Positions 56,235 to 64,000 of a stretch of 64,000 nucleotides of DNA are shown piece by piece (within the stretch, counting starts at the first letter, position 1; every line of letters begins with the position of its first letter). The notes below the pieces were generated by a model, which saw nothing but the letters and a program-made list of their open reading frames with translations, was not told the DNA's origin and searched no databases. The DNA is from Pseudeuparius sepicola. Its lineage: Eukaryota > Arthropoda > Insecta > Coleoptera > Anthribidae. The translations under genes and the position numbers were made by a program. The stretch covers positions 3,472,001 to 3,536,000 of the forward strand of contig OY987307.1 in NCBI GenBank assembly GCA_963920635.1, written 5' to 3'.

Positions 56235-56735
56235 TTATAAGGCCATACTGTTCAAAATACCATTAAAATAATGATATCATGCGCTTGGCGCCATCTACAT
56301 GTAGGATGACTTCAACTCACCCAAATGACATGTGGATTGAGCGCAGCCGCTCTTCAGTCCGACGTCAGCACGGCGTGAACAAGATCCGTGAAATTTCAAG
56401 TGCCGTATTATAAAATTGCCAGGATAAAAGGAATGTGATATTTTCATTAGTTCAATATATTTGTATCTATATTTGGAAGCATATGTTTATAGTGAGGTAA
56501 GCAACACATGCAAACTGTTAATTTGAGTTGTGTGTTTTTTGGTGAATTTACATAACCCCAAAAAGTATAAACGGGCGAGGCAGGTAATAAGGCCCGGGCC
56601 TTATTTCCTGCCTGGATGGATAATAAGGCCGTGGCCTTATTATCTGTCACAATGCGTTACAAATAGCATAACACCTAAAAATAAGGCACACCTCGAAATA
56701 TATATACATACTCAGTTCGGTTTTTTCATTTACAG
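56235..56735. promoter_or_regulatory. AATAAGGCC motif cluster and 5'UTR intron of pogo 2
   Basis: AATAAGGCC or its complement occurs near 56219, 56584, 56599, 56629 and 56640, plus single-mismatch copies near 56237 and 56683. A 5'UTR donor is TAGTGAG|GTAAGC (about 56497) and the acceptor is TTTACAG|ACATGG at 56735. Most copies are inside this intron. Confidence 0.65.
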
Positions 56736-58431
56736 ACATGGGGAAAAAAATCGTGGAATAAGGGCAAACTGGACAGACGATATGATGGAAGAAGCTCTGC
56801 AACTTTTGCAACTGGGTCATTCACAAGAATCTGTGTCACAGCGATGTGGAATCCCTCGTCGAACATTGAGAAACCACTTGAAATCCGGTTCAACCAAACG
56901 AGTACTGGGTGCAAAACCCATTTTAACTGAACAACAAGAAAACGATTTGGCACAAAAAATTATAAGGTTTGCACAAAGAGGATTTCCGCTTACCGCTAAG
57001 GTGCTTCGCCGTAGTGTTTACAAATTTTGTGAACGACTTAATATTCAGCATAAATTTAACAAAGAGAACCAATTAGCGGGAAAGGAATGGTACCGAGCAT
57101 TTTTGAGAAGACACCCAAATATTTCTCAGCGCAAAGCACAGCAGTTAAACCCAGCTCGTGCACAGAAATTGAATCATTTTATTGTTGATGATTATTTTGA
57201 CAAGTTGGAAAACCTCTTGGAGAGAACAGACCGAAAACACAGTCCTGCGAGCATTTACAATATGGACGAAAAGGGCTGCAGACTCATGCTACACCATCAG
57301 CAGAGGGTTCTAGCCGAGAAAGGATCTAGAAGAGTGCATTTGATAGGGTCAGAACATGGTGAGAATGTCACAATTGTGGCATGTGCAAATGCGCTCGGCC
57401 ATGTTATACCCCCGATGATTTTGTTCAAAGGGCAGAGGTTAAAACCTAATTTTTCTGATGGACTTCCAGCAGGGTCAGTTGTGCATATGACAGAAAAAGG
57501 CAGCATGACAACGGAGATATTTCTCAAATGGTTGGATCACTTCGCACAATTCATGTCTCCTACTCCAACAATTTTAATTTTTGATGGAGCATCCAGTCAC
57601 CTTGATGTGACTATCGCTGAGAAGGCAGAATTGTTGCAGATCGAGCTTTTATGTTTGCCTAGCAACACGACGCACGAGCTCCAGCCAATGGACAAGTCCG
57701 TCTTTCGCTCGTTTGAATCCCATTGGGATCAGGAACTTCTGGATTACTGGGACCAATATCCTGACAGGAGACTAAATAAAGAAAGGTTCTCAGATATCTT
57801 TACTCCTGTTTGGGGTAAGTGCATGAGTATCAGCAATATATGTAGTGGGTTTAGAGCAACTGGGATCTATCCCTTCAAAAGAAATGCGATGCCGGAGTAC
57901 GCATTTGCTCCCAGTCTTCCTACACAACGCTACCACGATCAAAACAATGTTGCAAATTTACCTGAGAATGAAATTCGTAATGATCTCAATTTGGAAGACT
58001 ACTGGGATCCAGATGATGAAATTCCATTGGCCCAGTTAATCGAAAGAGAAGCACAGAGCAACAATAACTCTTTTTCTGAAGTGCTTATTACTCCCGATAT
58101 GCAACCTGTTAAAAACACGACACGGAAAAAAGCATTCAATTATCGAGCTCAGGAAGTGAAGAGGGATGTATTTAAAGAGTACAGTTCTAAAAAAGTTACA
58201 ACCACTTCGTCAAGAAAGTCAAGTAAACCACCAACCACTTCGTCAAGAAAGTCAACTAAATTGCCGACCACCAGCAAAGCAGAAGAAATTTGGATATGCT
58301 CGATTTGCGATGTTGATTATGTCGCTGATATGCGATCCTGTGCATCATGTGGGACCTGGGTACATGAGGAATGTGTTGGCCTCACCGAAGATGACCAAGA
58401 CCAATTTATTTGCCCACAGTGCATGCCATAA
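56736..58431 (+). CDS. pogo/CENP-B-like transposase 2 with PHD finger
   Basis: The exon begins after TTTACAG at 56735. The frame is also open upstream to an ATG at 56530, but that part is TIR/intron sequence. The ATG at 56738 is in the wrong frame and would fit only with one more A in the following A-run. Visible: psq-type helix-turn-helix (VSQRCGIPRRTLRNHL), a second DNA-binding region (KEWYRAFLRRHPNIS), and DDE_1 catalytic Asp residues in YNMDEKG, LIFDGASSHL and LQPMDKSVF. A Ser/Thr/Lys-rich linker with a duplicated TTSSRKS block follows. A C-terminal PHD finger (CSICDVDY, CASCGTWVHEECVG, CPQC) ends at 58431. The core is fully open. Confidence 0.88.
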
Positions 58432-58674
58432 ATGTTTTTATCTCGTTTATTTTCATTTGGCCTTATTACCTGCCTAGGTTGGTAATAAGGCCAAAATGCA
58501 ATTTTTTTTGTTCAATTTTCTTAAAGTTAATATATATTTTCAAGTTCCTCTTGCTCAACCTTCTTAAAGAATAACCTGTTCATTTACCTTTTTTATATGA
58601 CAAATATTGAATATGCTTCCGCGTTCTTGATTAAAAAATAAATAACGTTAACTTGGCCTTATTACCCGACAGTA

Positions 58675-59288
58675 CCTTATTCTGGAATCAGCAGTACTTG
58701 GGAATTATCATGGATCGGCACCTACGGTGGGACCTACAAGTGAGGCATCTTACAAATAAGATTAGAACATTACTGTGGAGATTTAAATACTTAAGAGATT
58801 TTTTAGACATTCGAAGCCTAAAAATATTGTATTATGGGTTGATTCAGTCTCATTTAGCGTATGGTATCCTGGGTTGGGGAGCTGTAAACGACACAAACTT
58901 GGAAATGTTAAATGTTGTGCAAAAATGGATAATAAAAACTATCTATAGTAAAGACAGAACTTACCCTAGTGAACTCCTCTTTTCAGAGAGTGGTTTGTTT
59001 GATGTTCGTCAACTTTTCTTTTATAAGCTTGCACTTTTCACATTTAAGGGGAAAACACATCTGCAAGAAATAGAACATAAATATACAACAAGAATTAGAG
59101 AAAGTTGTTTTAAAGTACCAAAATGCCATAAATCCATTGGTCAAAAGAGCAACATTTTTATAGCTCCAAAAATATATAACTATTTGCCCGAAAACCTAAG
59201 AACAATTACTAACTATAAAAAATTTCGAAATAAACTAAAAATTTATATTCTGGGTTTAGAAAGAAATATAATAAAGCAGCTATGGTAA
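58675..59288 (+). pseudogene. LINE reverse transcriptase, C-terminal fragment
   Basis: Continues the LINE after the pogo element, from YLGIIMDRHLRWDLQVRHLT to a stop at 59288. It contains LKILYYGLIQSHLAYGILGW and the downstream thumb-like and C-terminal region typical of CR1/Jockey-type elements. The frame is open for about 200 residues. About 220 bases of 3' untranslated sequence and the (ATT)n tail follow. Confidence 0.8.
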
Positions 59289-59504
59289 TTTAAAGAAAAT
59301 AAATAAAAACGAAAAAATTTAACTCTCCTGAATGTGACTCTAAACCGACTTACTATGTAACTTACCTGATGTGAACTTACCTACCTGATTATGTACAATA
59401 ATAAATGTATGGTCAAGCCACATACAAGCAGCGGTATGGCTGCTTCGTGGTGTTTTTTGGTTTATTTACATTTTGCTTTCTTATACTATTATACCATACC
59501 TAAC

Positions 59505-59530
59505 ATTATTATTATTATTATTATTATTAA
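59505..59530. repeat. (ATT)n LINE tail
   Basis: Eight ATT units, marking the 3' end of the LINE. A matching target duplication was not found. Confidence 0.75.
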
Positions 59531-59842
59531 CCGCTATTTTCAAACTAGCCAATAAAATCATTTAAAATCCCACTCCTCTTTGTATTCTAGATCACGCCAG
59601 AACATTCCACTGAGTTTGTCTGTTACCGTGTTTTTTAAACAGTAGGCTGTTTAAGGCGTGGCGAGAATGTTGTGCTTTTCTTAGTGATTTTGTTAAGGAA
59701 CACGAGGTAAGTACATGCATGATTCTATGTAATAATGTAAATATTTTTACTCAAAGTGGATGATATTTGATTGATAAAGGAATTTTCCATGTTATTTTCA
59801 CAGTTTGAAATAGATATTTAACCCATAAATAATTAAAATAAT

Positions 59843-59938
59843 AGTGGCCACAACTGGAGCATCAATGGTGCCTTCTGCACCAGTTGTGGTCTTTTAGTGG
59901 CTACAAATGGGGCATGAAAACCAGTTGTGGCCACTCAG
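59843..59938. promoter_or_regulatory. GTGGCCACAACTGG motif cluster in intron 1 of pogo 3
   Basis: Four copies, in both orientations, at about 59844, 59878, 59896 and 59921. They lie between the donor at 59706 and the acceptor at 60042. Related copies are at 62662, 62689 and 62705. Confidence 0.6.
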
Positions 59939-60049
59939 TAGAATGAGATAGCCAAATTGATTACTAACAAGGTAGAAAAAGATAATATACCTACTGACAC
60001 TTTGTAGGTACCTACCTAACAAACTGAAATTTATTGTTTCAGAAAAGTT

Positions 60050-62538
60050 ATGGTTCCCCGAAAATTATTTCAATATTCCGAAAGTGCCATGCAAAATGCT
60101 CTTAATGCCATACGGCATCAGTCTATGCCCGTTTTGACAGCATGTAAGAAATTTAACGTCCCTAGAACATCTGTTCGAAATAGATTGGATGGTAAAACAA
60201 GCGATGATTGCCGAAAAGTGGGTCCAACGTGTTCCCTTGGCCCGGAAGTAGAACAAAAATTAGTTTCCTGGATCCTGGACTGTTCCGCAAGAGGTTTTCC
60301 TGCAAATAAAGAAGGTCTACTATATTCCGTGCAGAAAATACAAGAAGAGTGTGATATTCAGACGAAATTCTTTAAAGGAGTAGGACCAGGAAGAAAATGG
60401 TTTGATTCCTTTATATAGAGGCACCCGGAAGTAAGGCGGAATTTATAAACAAGGCAAGGGCTGCGGTTTCTGAAGAATCTATTAGACATTGGTTTAGTCA
60501 TGTTAGAGAGCTCCCGGGGACTGAGGGTGAAATTTTAAATTATCCGGACCGCATATTTAATATGGACGAGACGGCCATTTTTTATCGCCCAAAGGGTCTC
60601 TTGTACTAGGCCCCAAGGGGAAAAATGTGTATATGACATCGGCACATCCGATAAAGACAATGTAACTACATTAGTTGCTGTAAATGCTGAGGTTCCATCG
60701 CCCCGCCGTTAACAATCTACAAATTTAAACGTATACCCAAAAATTGGGGAATCGGAACTTCGGATTCTGGGTGGATGCAAAGCAAGCAGTTTCATGAATA
60801 CTTTGCAAATGTCTTCATAAAGTTTCTGGATTCTAAAAGTATTAATAAGCCAGTTATTGTCTTTGTTGATGGTCACTCCTCCCACTTGTCTTTAAATTTG
60901 AGCAACCTGTGTCGTGAAAATGGTATAATCCTAATCTGTCTTCCACCAAACACAACACATCTTCTGCAACCCCTCGATTTTGCCTTCTTTTATCCTTTAA
61001 AAGAAGCATGGAAGAAAGTTGCTAGGAAATGGTTGTACGAACATGAAGGTCAAAATATTCAGAAGAAGGACATTCCTGCTGCTTTAAATTCGATTTTGAC
61101 CGAAAAAGATTTTACAGGTGCCATTAAATCTGGATTTCGTGTTTGTGGTCTTTATCCATTTGACGAAAATGCTCTCCATTACGACAGATGTGTGCGCAAA
61201 AACCTGCCAAATTCTAATGAAGAATGGGGAAACCCTCAGGAAACCTTAAACGTAAATGACAAAATGTCTCATTTTAAATTTTTGGAGCAGCAAATGGACC
61301 CTGGGGTACTGCAAAATTTTAAAACTACATATCCATCTCACTATTTTTGGCAAGGAGAGGATCGTTATTTAGAACTATACAATTTTTGGCGTTCCATTAA
61401 AGTTGATATAGATCCAGAACCTGAATTAATGCCTGAAAAAATGGAAACAGATGAAACTCAAGAAGAAGTAACAACCTTTTATTTAGAAACTCAGACAAAA
61501 GCTACAGAAATTCCAATAGAATCTAGCTGTTCAAACGACTACGAAAATATTGAAGATAACTGTTTCACCTTTGACTTTCCTGAATTTAATACTGAATTTA
61601 ACAATGACATTGAAGAGACAATAATTAAAGATACTGAAGAGGAAATTATTAGCAACGAGGTAAATAATAAAGAAATAAATAATATTAAGAAGAACATTGA
61701 AGATACAATAATTGAAAGTACTGATGAGAAAATTATTAATAAAGACGTAAATAATAAAGGAATCAATATATTACAGAATGTTGTAATTAAAGGAGCATCG
61801 GAAAAAAGTAAAAAAGTGAAAACGACAAGGATGTAAAGTTAAAAAAAAGGACAGTTAGTGGGGTTCTTTAAGATGTCAAAACATGGCCCGATGATTCTTC
61901 AGGAAAACCAAAAAGGAAAAAGATCCCACTACCATCGGTGGTCACTTCGGATAAATGGATAGAAATTTTTGAAGCAAAAGAAAAATCTAAAGAAAATTTA
62001 GCTGCAGAAAAGGCTGAAAGAAGAGCCAGTAAGACTGACAAAATAAATAAAGGAAAAAATTTAACGAAAAAAAGGTTATTCATCAGGCTAACAAGGAAAA
62101 TATTGAAGTATTTTTAGACAATTCTACATCAAATAAAGAAGTAATTTCCTGCGAAAATAATGACAAAGAGTCTGAAAACCGAACCAGGGATAGTATTGAT
62201 GAAAACGATGAACAGCAACATGCTAAGAAGATTTAAATACAAACACTGTGGTAGAAGAGACTAAGACTGTTAGAGAGGAAAGTACTATTTTAGATGTAGG
62301 AAGCTATGTAATAGTCAAATACGAAGGTGAACTATATCCAGCAAAAGTTTTAAACAAAAAAAATGATGAACGGTATTGTTGTGCAATGCAAAAGAGTGGA
62401 CTAAACCGTTGGAAATGGCCTAATTTGCCGGATCTTTTATGGTACAAAGAACAAGATATAGTGTTAAAAATAAACGAACCTAAGACGATAAATAACAGAG
62501 GGGTTTATGTAGTCCCGGAAATGGAAGCTTTATTATAG
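60050..62538 (+). pseudogene. pogo/CENP-B-like transposase 3, broken
   Basis: Starts MVPRKLFQYSESAMQNAL with a psq-type helix-turn-helix (ACKKFNVPRTSVRNRL), then PGRKWFDSFI and a stop at 60416. Continuing in shifted frames it shows FINKARAAVSEESIRHWFS and the first catalytic segment FNMDETAIFY (about 60560). It is open again from 60775 with the second and third Asp (VFVDGHSSHL, LLQPLDFAFFYPLK). The acid-rich linker has KDTEEEII-like repeats. The C-terminal domain (YVIVKYEGELYPAKVL, WKWPNLPDLLWYKEQDIV) is open at 62248-62538. Breaks lie near 60416, 60610, 60665, 61836 and 62080-62240. It is related to transposase 1, including the C-terminal domain. Confidence 0.85.
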
Positions 62539-62730
62539 TTTCCTACTATTTTTTCATGCATTTTTATTTTTTGTTGTATTTTTATGTATTTTTTAAAAAA
62601 TAAAGTTTCTACCTATTTGTTCATTTTGATTCTTGTTCTTACTTTCTATGTACTTCAATAGGATGGCCATAATTGGTGAAGTCTCTGGCCACAAGTAGCA
62701 AATAAGTGGCCACAACTAGCGAAACTGTTT

Positions 62731-63210
62731 TTTTTTCTGCTATTTTTATAAATTTACCTTTGTCTGACCCATATAATTCAAATTGGATGATTGTTCTCAA
62801 GACAAAAATATCCAGTACCATTATCTATGTCATTCGAGGAAAGCAAACTAACTTAATAAATAAATTACAGTTAAATAAAGTTACCCTTCTGCAATTTTTA
62901 TTTATATTTTGTTTTTTCATGGCTGTCTAAATATTTATGCAGACTTTCAAATAATGCCAATTCAAGACTTCAATCTAAATTAGAATTAAAACGGTTGGTC
63001 CGAATATACAACCCATAATATGTATTTTCGGAATCAGAATAAAATTATTAATAAAAAAATATTTTTAAAAACAAGCTTTTATTTAAATGCTCTAAAAAGA
63101 AGAAAATAATCAAAAAATTGGCTTGAGGATTGGCAATCTAAGTAGTAATACAAAGAGAGTTCTAACCCACGACCTTGAAAAAAGCATGCAAAGTGGCTAC
63201 GTCATGCCCG
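62731..63210. other. No recognisable gene
   Basis: AT-rich sequence with no domain, repeat or element end that I can name. Confidence 0.5.
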
Positions 63211-63216
63211 AGGTCA

Positions 63217-63370
63217 CGTGACGTCACCGGATGACCCCAGTTGACCCCTAGATCCTGATAGGTTGACCTTTGACTTTTGGGCCACGTGTGACCCCCAGTT
63301 GACCCCCCCCCCCACTCCAACGACGGGGCAACCCCCACTCCAACGGCTTGGTGGGGTGAGGTCTATATAT
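63217..63370. promoter_or_regulatory. Repeated TGACCC/TTGACC half-sites and TATA box
   Basis: TGACCCC or TTGACC words occur at least six times between 63231 and 63310. Among them, TTGACCTTTGAC near 63262 has the form of a direct-repeat-1 nuclear-receptor site, and ACTCCAACG is repeated twice. A TATA box (TATATAT) is at 63364-63370, about 75 bases upstream of the next ATG. The region is much more GC-rich than its surroundings. Confidence 0.5.
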
Positions 63371-63440
63371 TCGTGCGCAAGAGCAGTTTTCCCGTTATAT
63401 ACACTTACAATTTCCTACAGTCTGATTTGCCGAGTTCAAA

Positions 63441-63746
63441 ATGCAGTCGTTCCTGAATCACCTGAACAAGAATTTGATCTTCAAGAAATTCGAAAGCGTT
63501 CAAAATATGGAGGTGGGTGAAAATTTTCAAATCACGAGCGTGGACAAAGTGAACACGCAATACGGAGAGAAGGTCTACGTCGAGTTCGAAGAATTTAAGA
63601 CGGTGCTGCCGCAACGATACACGGCCGAGTTTACGCCCCAACGGATCGAAGAAATTAATAGGGATATCGGTAACGGAAGGAGGTATTACATGAAGAGTCT
63701 TGGGCCCGTCGGCCGATCTACAAATATCGAATTTATTGTAGAATGA
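63441..63746 (+). CDS. Small intact protein, unknown; possibly OB-fold-like
   Basis: 101 residues, MQSFLNHLNKNLIFKKF and on, with codon use less AT-biased than the transposon genes. The middle reads GENFQITSVDKVNTQYGEKV, then VYVEFEEFKTVLPQRY: alternating strands followed by a basic LPxR-like motif, reminiscent of small single-stranded-DNA-binding or OB-fold proteins. That comparison is a guess. It has a TATA box upstream (63364) and an AATAAA signal at 63831. It sits directly before a second gene with a phospholipase-A2-like N-terminus and may be part of one viral-like or element-encoded cassette. Confidence 0.7.
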   Translation: MQSFLNHLNKNLIFKKFESVQNMEVGENFQITSVDKVNTQYGEKVYVEFEEFKTVLPQRYTAEFTPQRIEEINRDIGNGRRYYMKSLGPVGRSTNIEFIVE

Positions 63747-63830
63747 GAAAACTGGACATTTGAAAAATTTGAATGTGATATGCTGTAGTTAATAGGAAAA
63801 TATAACAAATATGTATAATAATTGATTTCT

Positions 63831-63836
63831 AATAAA
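63831..63836 (+). terminator. Poly(A) signal AATAAA
   Basis: AATAAA 85 bases after the stop codon of the 101-residue gene, in an A/T-rich context. Confidence 0.65.
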
Positions 63837-63880
63837 CGTTTAAAAGCCATTTGTTTGTTTTTTCAAATCTTGGAAAAAGG

Positions 63881-63916
63881 TATAAATAAAACTCATCGTT
63901 GTTCGTTCAGCTCAGT
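63881..63916 (+). promoter_or_regulatory. TATA box and Inr
   Basis: TATAAATA at 63881 and the insect initiator TCAGT at 63912-63916 are 31 bases apart, the canonical spacing. The ATG follows at 63920. Confidence 0.75.
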
Positions 63917-63919
63917 GTG

Positions 63920-64000
63920 ATGTCGTCTTTCGCTGGAAGTGGATTGGTTAATAGCGTCATCAATAGGTTGCCAGTCGAATTACACCTTCCCGGCTACCAG
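63920..64000 (+). CDS. Start of a phospholipase-A2-like protein (runs off window)
   Basis: 27 codons, open to the end of the window: MSSFAGSGLVN, then NRLPVELHLPGYQ. The LPVELHLPGYQ stretch is the known lead-in to the calcium-binding loop of the parvovirus-type phospholipase A2 domain (VP1 unique region), which is also found as many copies in insect genomes. In viruses this domain helps the particle leave endosomes. Only the lead-in is visible; the catalytic His-Asp pair would be beyond 64000. Its own TATA/Inr and the compact spacing to the previous gene suggest a viral-like or element-derived cassette. Confidence 0.6.
   Translation, partial: MSSFAGSGLVNSVINRLPVELHLPGYQ

Larger units (their letters stand above)
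56210..58672 (+). mobile_element. pogo/Tigger transposon 2
   Basis: TIR CTGTCGGGTAATAAGGCC at 56210 and its complement ending at 58672, with TA duplicated on both sides (56208-56209, 58673-58674). It contains one transposase gene. The motif GGTAATAAGGCC recurs near both ends and within the first intron. The element looks intact and lies in LINE coding sequence. Confidence 0.93.
55722..59530 (+). mobile_element. 5'-truncated LINE split by a pogo element
   Basis: LINE sequence covers 55722-56209 and 58675-59530. It encodes the back half of a reverse transcriptase and ends in an (ATT)n tract. The CR1/Jockey-like C-terminus is recognisable. The 5' truncation is typical of target-primed insertion. 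The pogo element at 56210-58672 interrupts the coding region. Confidence 0.8.
59600..62730 (+). mobile_element. pogo/Tigger transposon 3 (decayed; ends approximate)
   Basis: A 5'UTR exon ends at CACGAG|GTAAGT (59706), the intron ends GTTTCAG at about 60042, and a broken transposase follows to 62538. Copies of GTGGCCACAACTGG lie at 59843-59938 and, on the other side, at 62660-62722. The exact TIRs were not resolved. Confidence 0.65.

Overview
This is intergenic, transposon-packed DNA from an animal, almost certainly an insect. It is AT-rich, has spliceosomal introns, TATA and Inr promoters, errantivirus-type LTR elements, MADF/BESS and DUF4806 proteins, and many insect-style foldback repeats that begin with CAGGGTGT. 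No conserved host gene is obvious. Nearly every coding region belongs to a mobile element, and many elements sit inside one another. Most ends could be placed by terminal inverted repeats (TIRs) and target-site duplications (TSDs) read directly in the sequence.

Layout. 1-5580: decayed hAT pieces, a MADF exon, a 16-bp TATCGATA tandem repeat and an 0.8-kb foldback element. 5581-13340: a foldback element whose right arm is split by a hAT transposon (6448-12946, 8-bp TSD), which is itself split by an intact PIF/Harbinger transposon (7554-10639). In the Harbinger element the transposase and MADF-BESS genes lie on opposite strands, with exons of each inside the intron of the other. 13621-40770: a pogo/Tigger element (TSD TA) split by a 23.3-kb element (17299-40558) with a 9-bp TSD. 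That element has long TIRs made largely of a ~120-bp satellite and a DDE transposase joined to a Ulp1-type cysteine protease and a PHD-like zinc finger. It was hit by an env-only errantivirus-like provirus (24962-27380) and a full-length gag-pol-env errantivirus-like provirus (28114-35647, TSD TACA).

42050 onward: the left end of a second giant-element copy. Its satellite array is split by a 12.2-kb CACTA/EnSpm-like element (43119-55363) with an apparently intact transposase and an intact multi-exon DUF4806 accessory gene. 55722-59530: a 5'-truncated LINE split by a second pogo element (56210-58672) whose transposase ends in a PHD finger. About 59600-62730: a third, decayed pogo element. 63220-64000: a different compact style, with two short genes that each have their own TATA box. 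The second gene runs off the window and starts like a parvovirus-type phospholipase A2 coat-protein region.

The strongest candidates for something new are the giant Ulp1/PHD element with satellite TIRs, the env-only provirus (probably a reverse-transcribed spliced env RNA), the reciprocally nested Harbinger gene pair, and the placement of repeated operator-like motifs inside the first intron of three unrelated pogo elements. Many reading-frame breaks are single-base changes in homopolymer runs, so assembly error is a real alternative to pseudogene decay. All family names come from motif recognition by eye; no database search was run.
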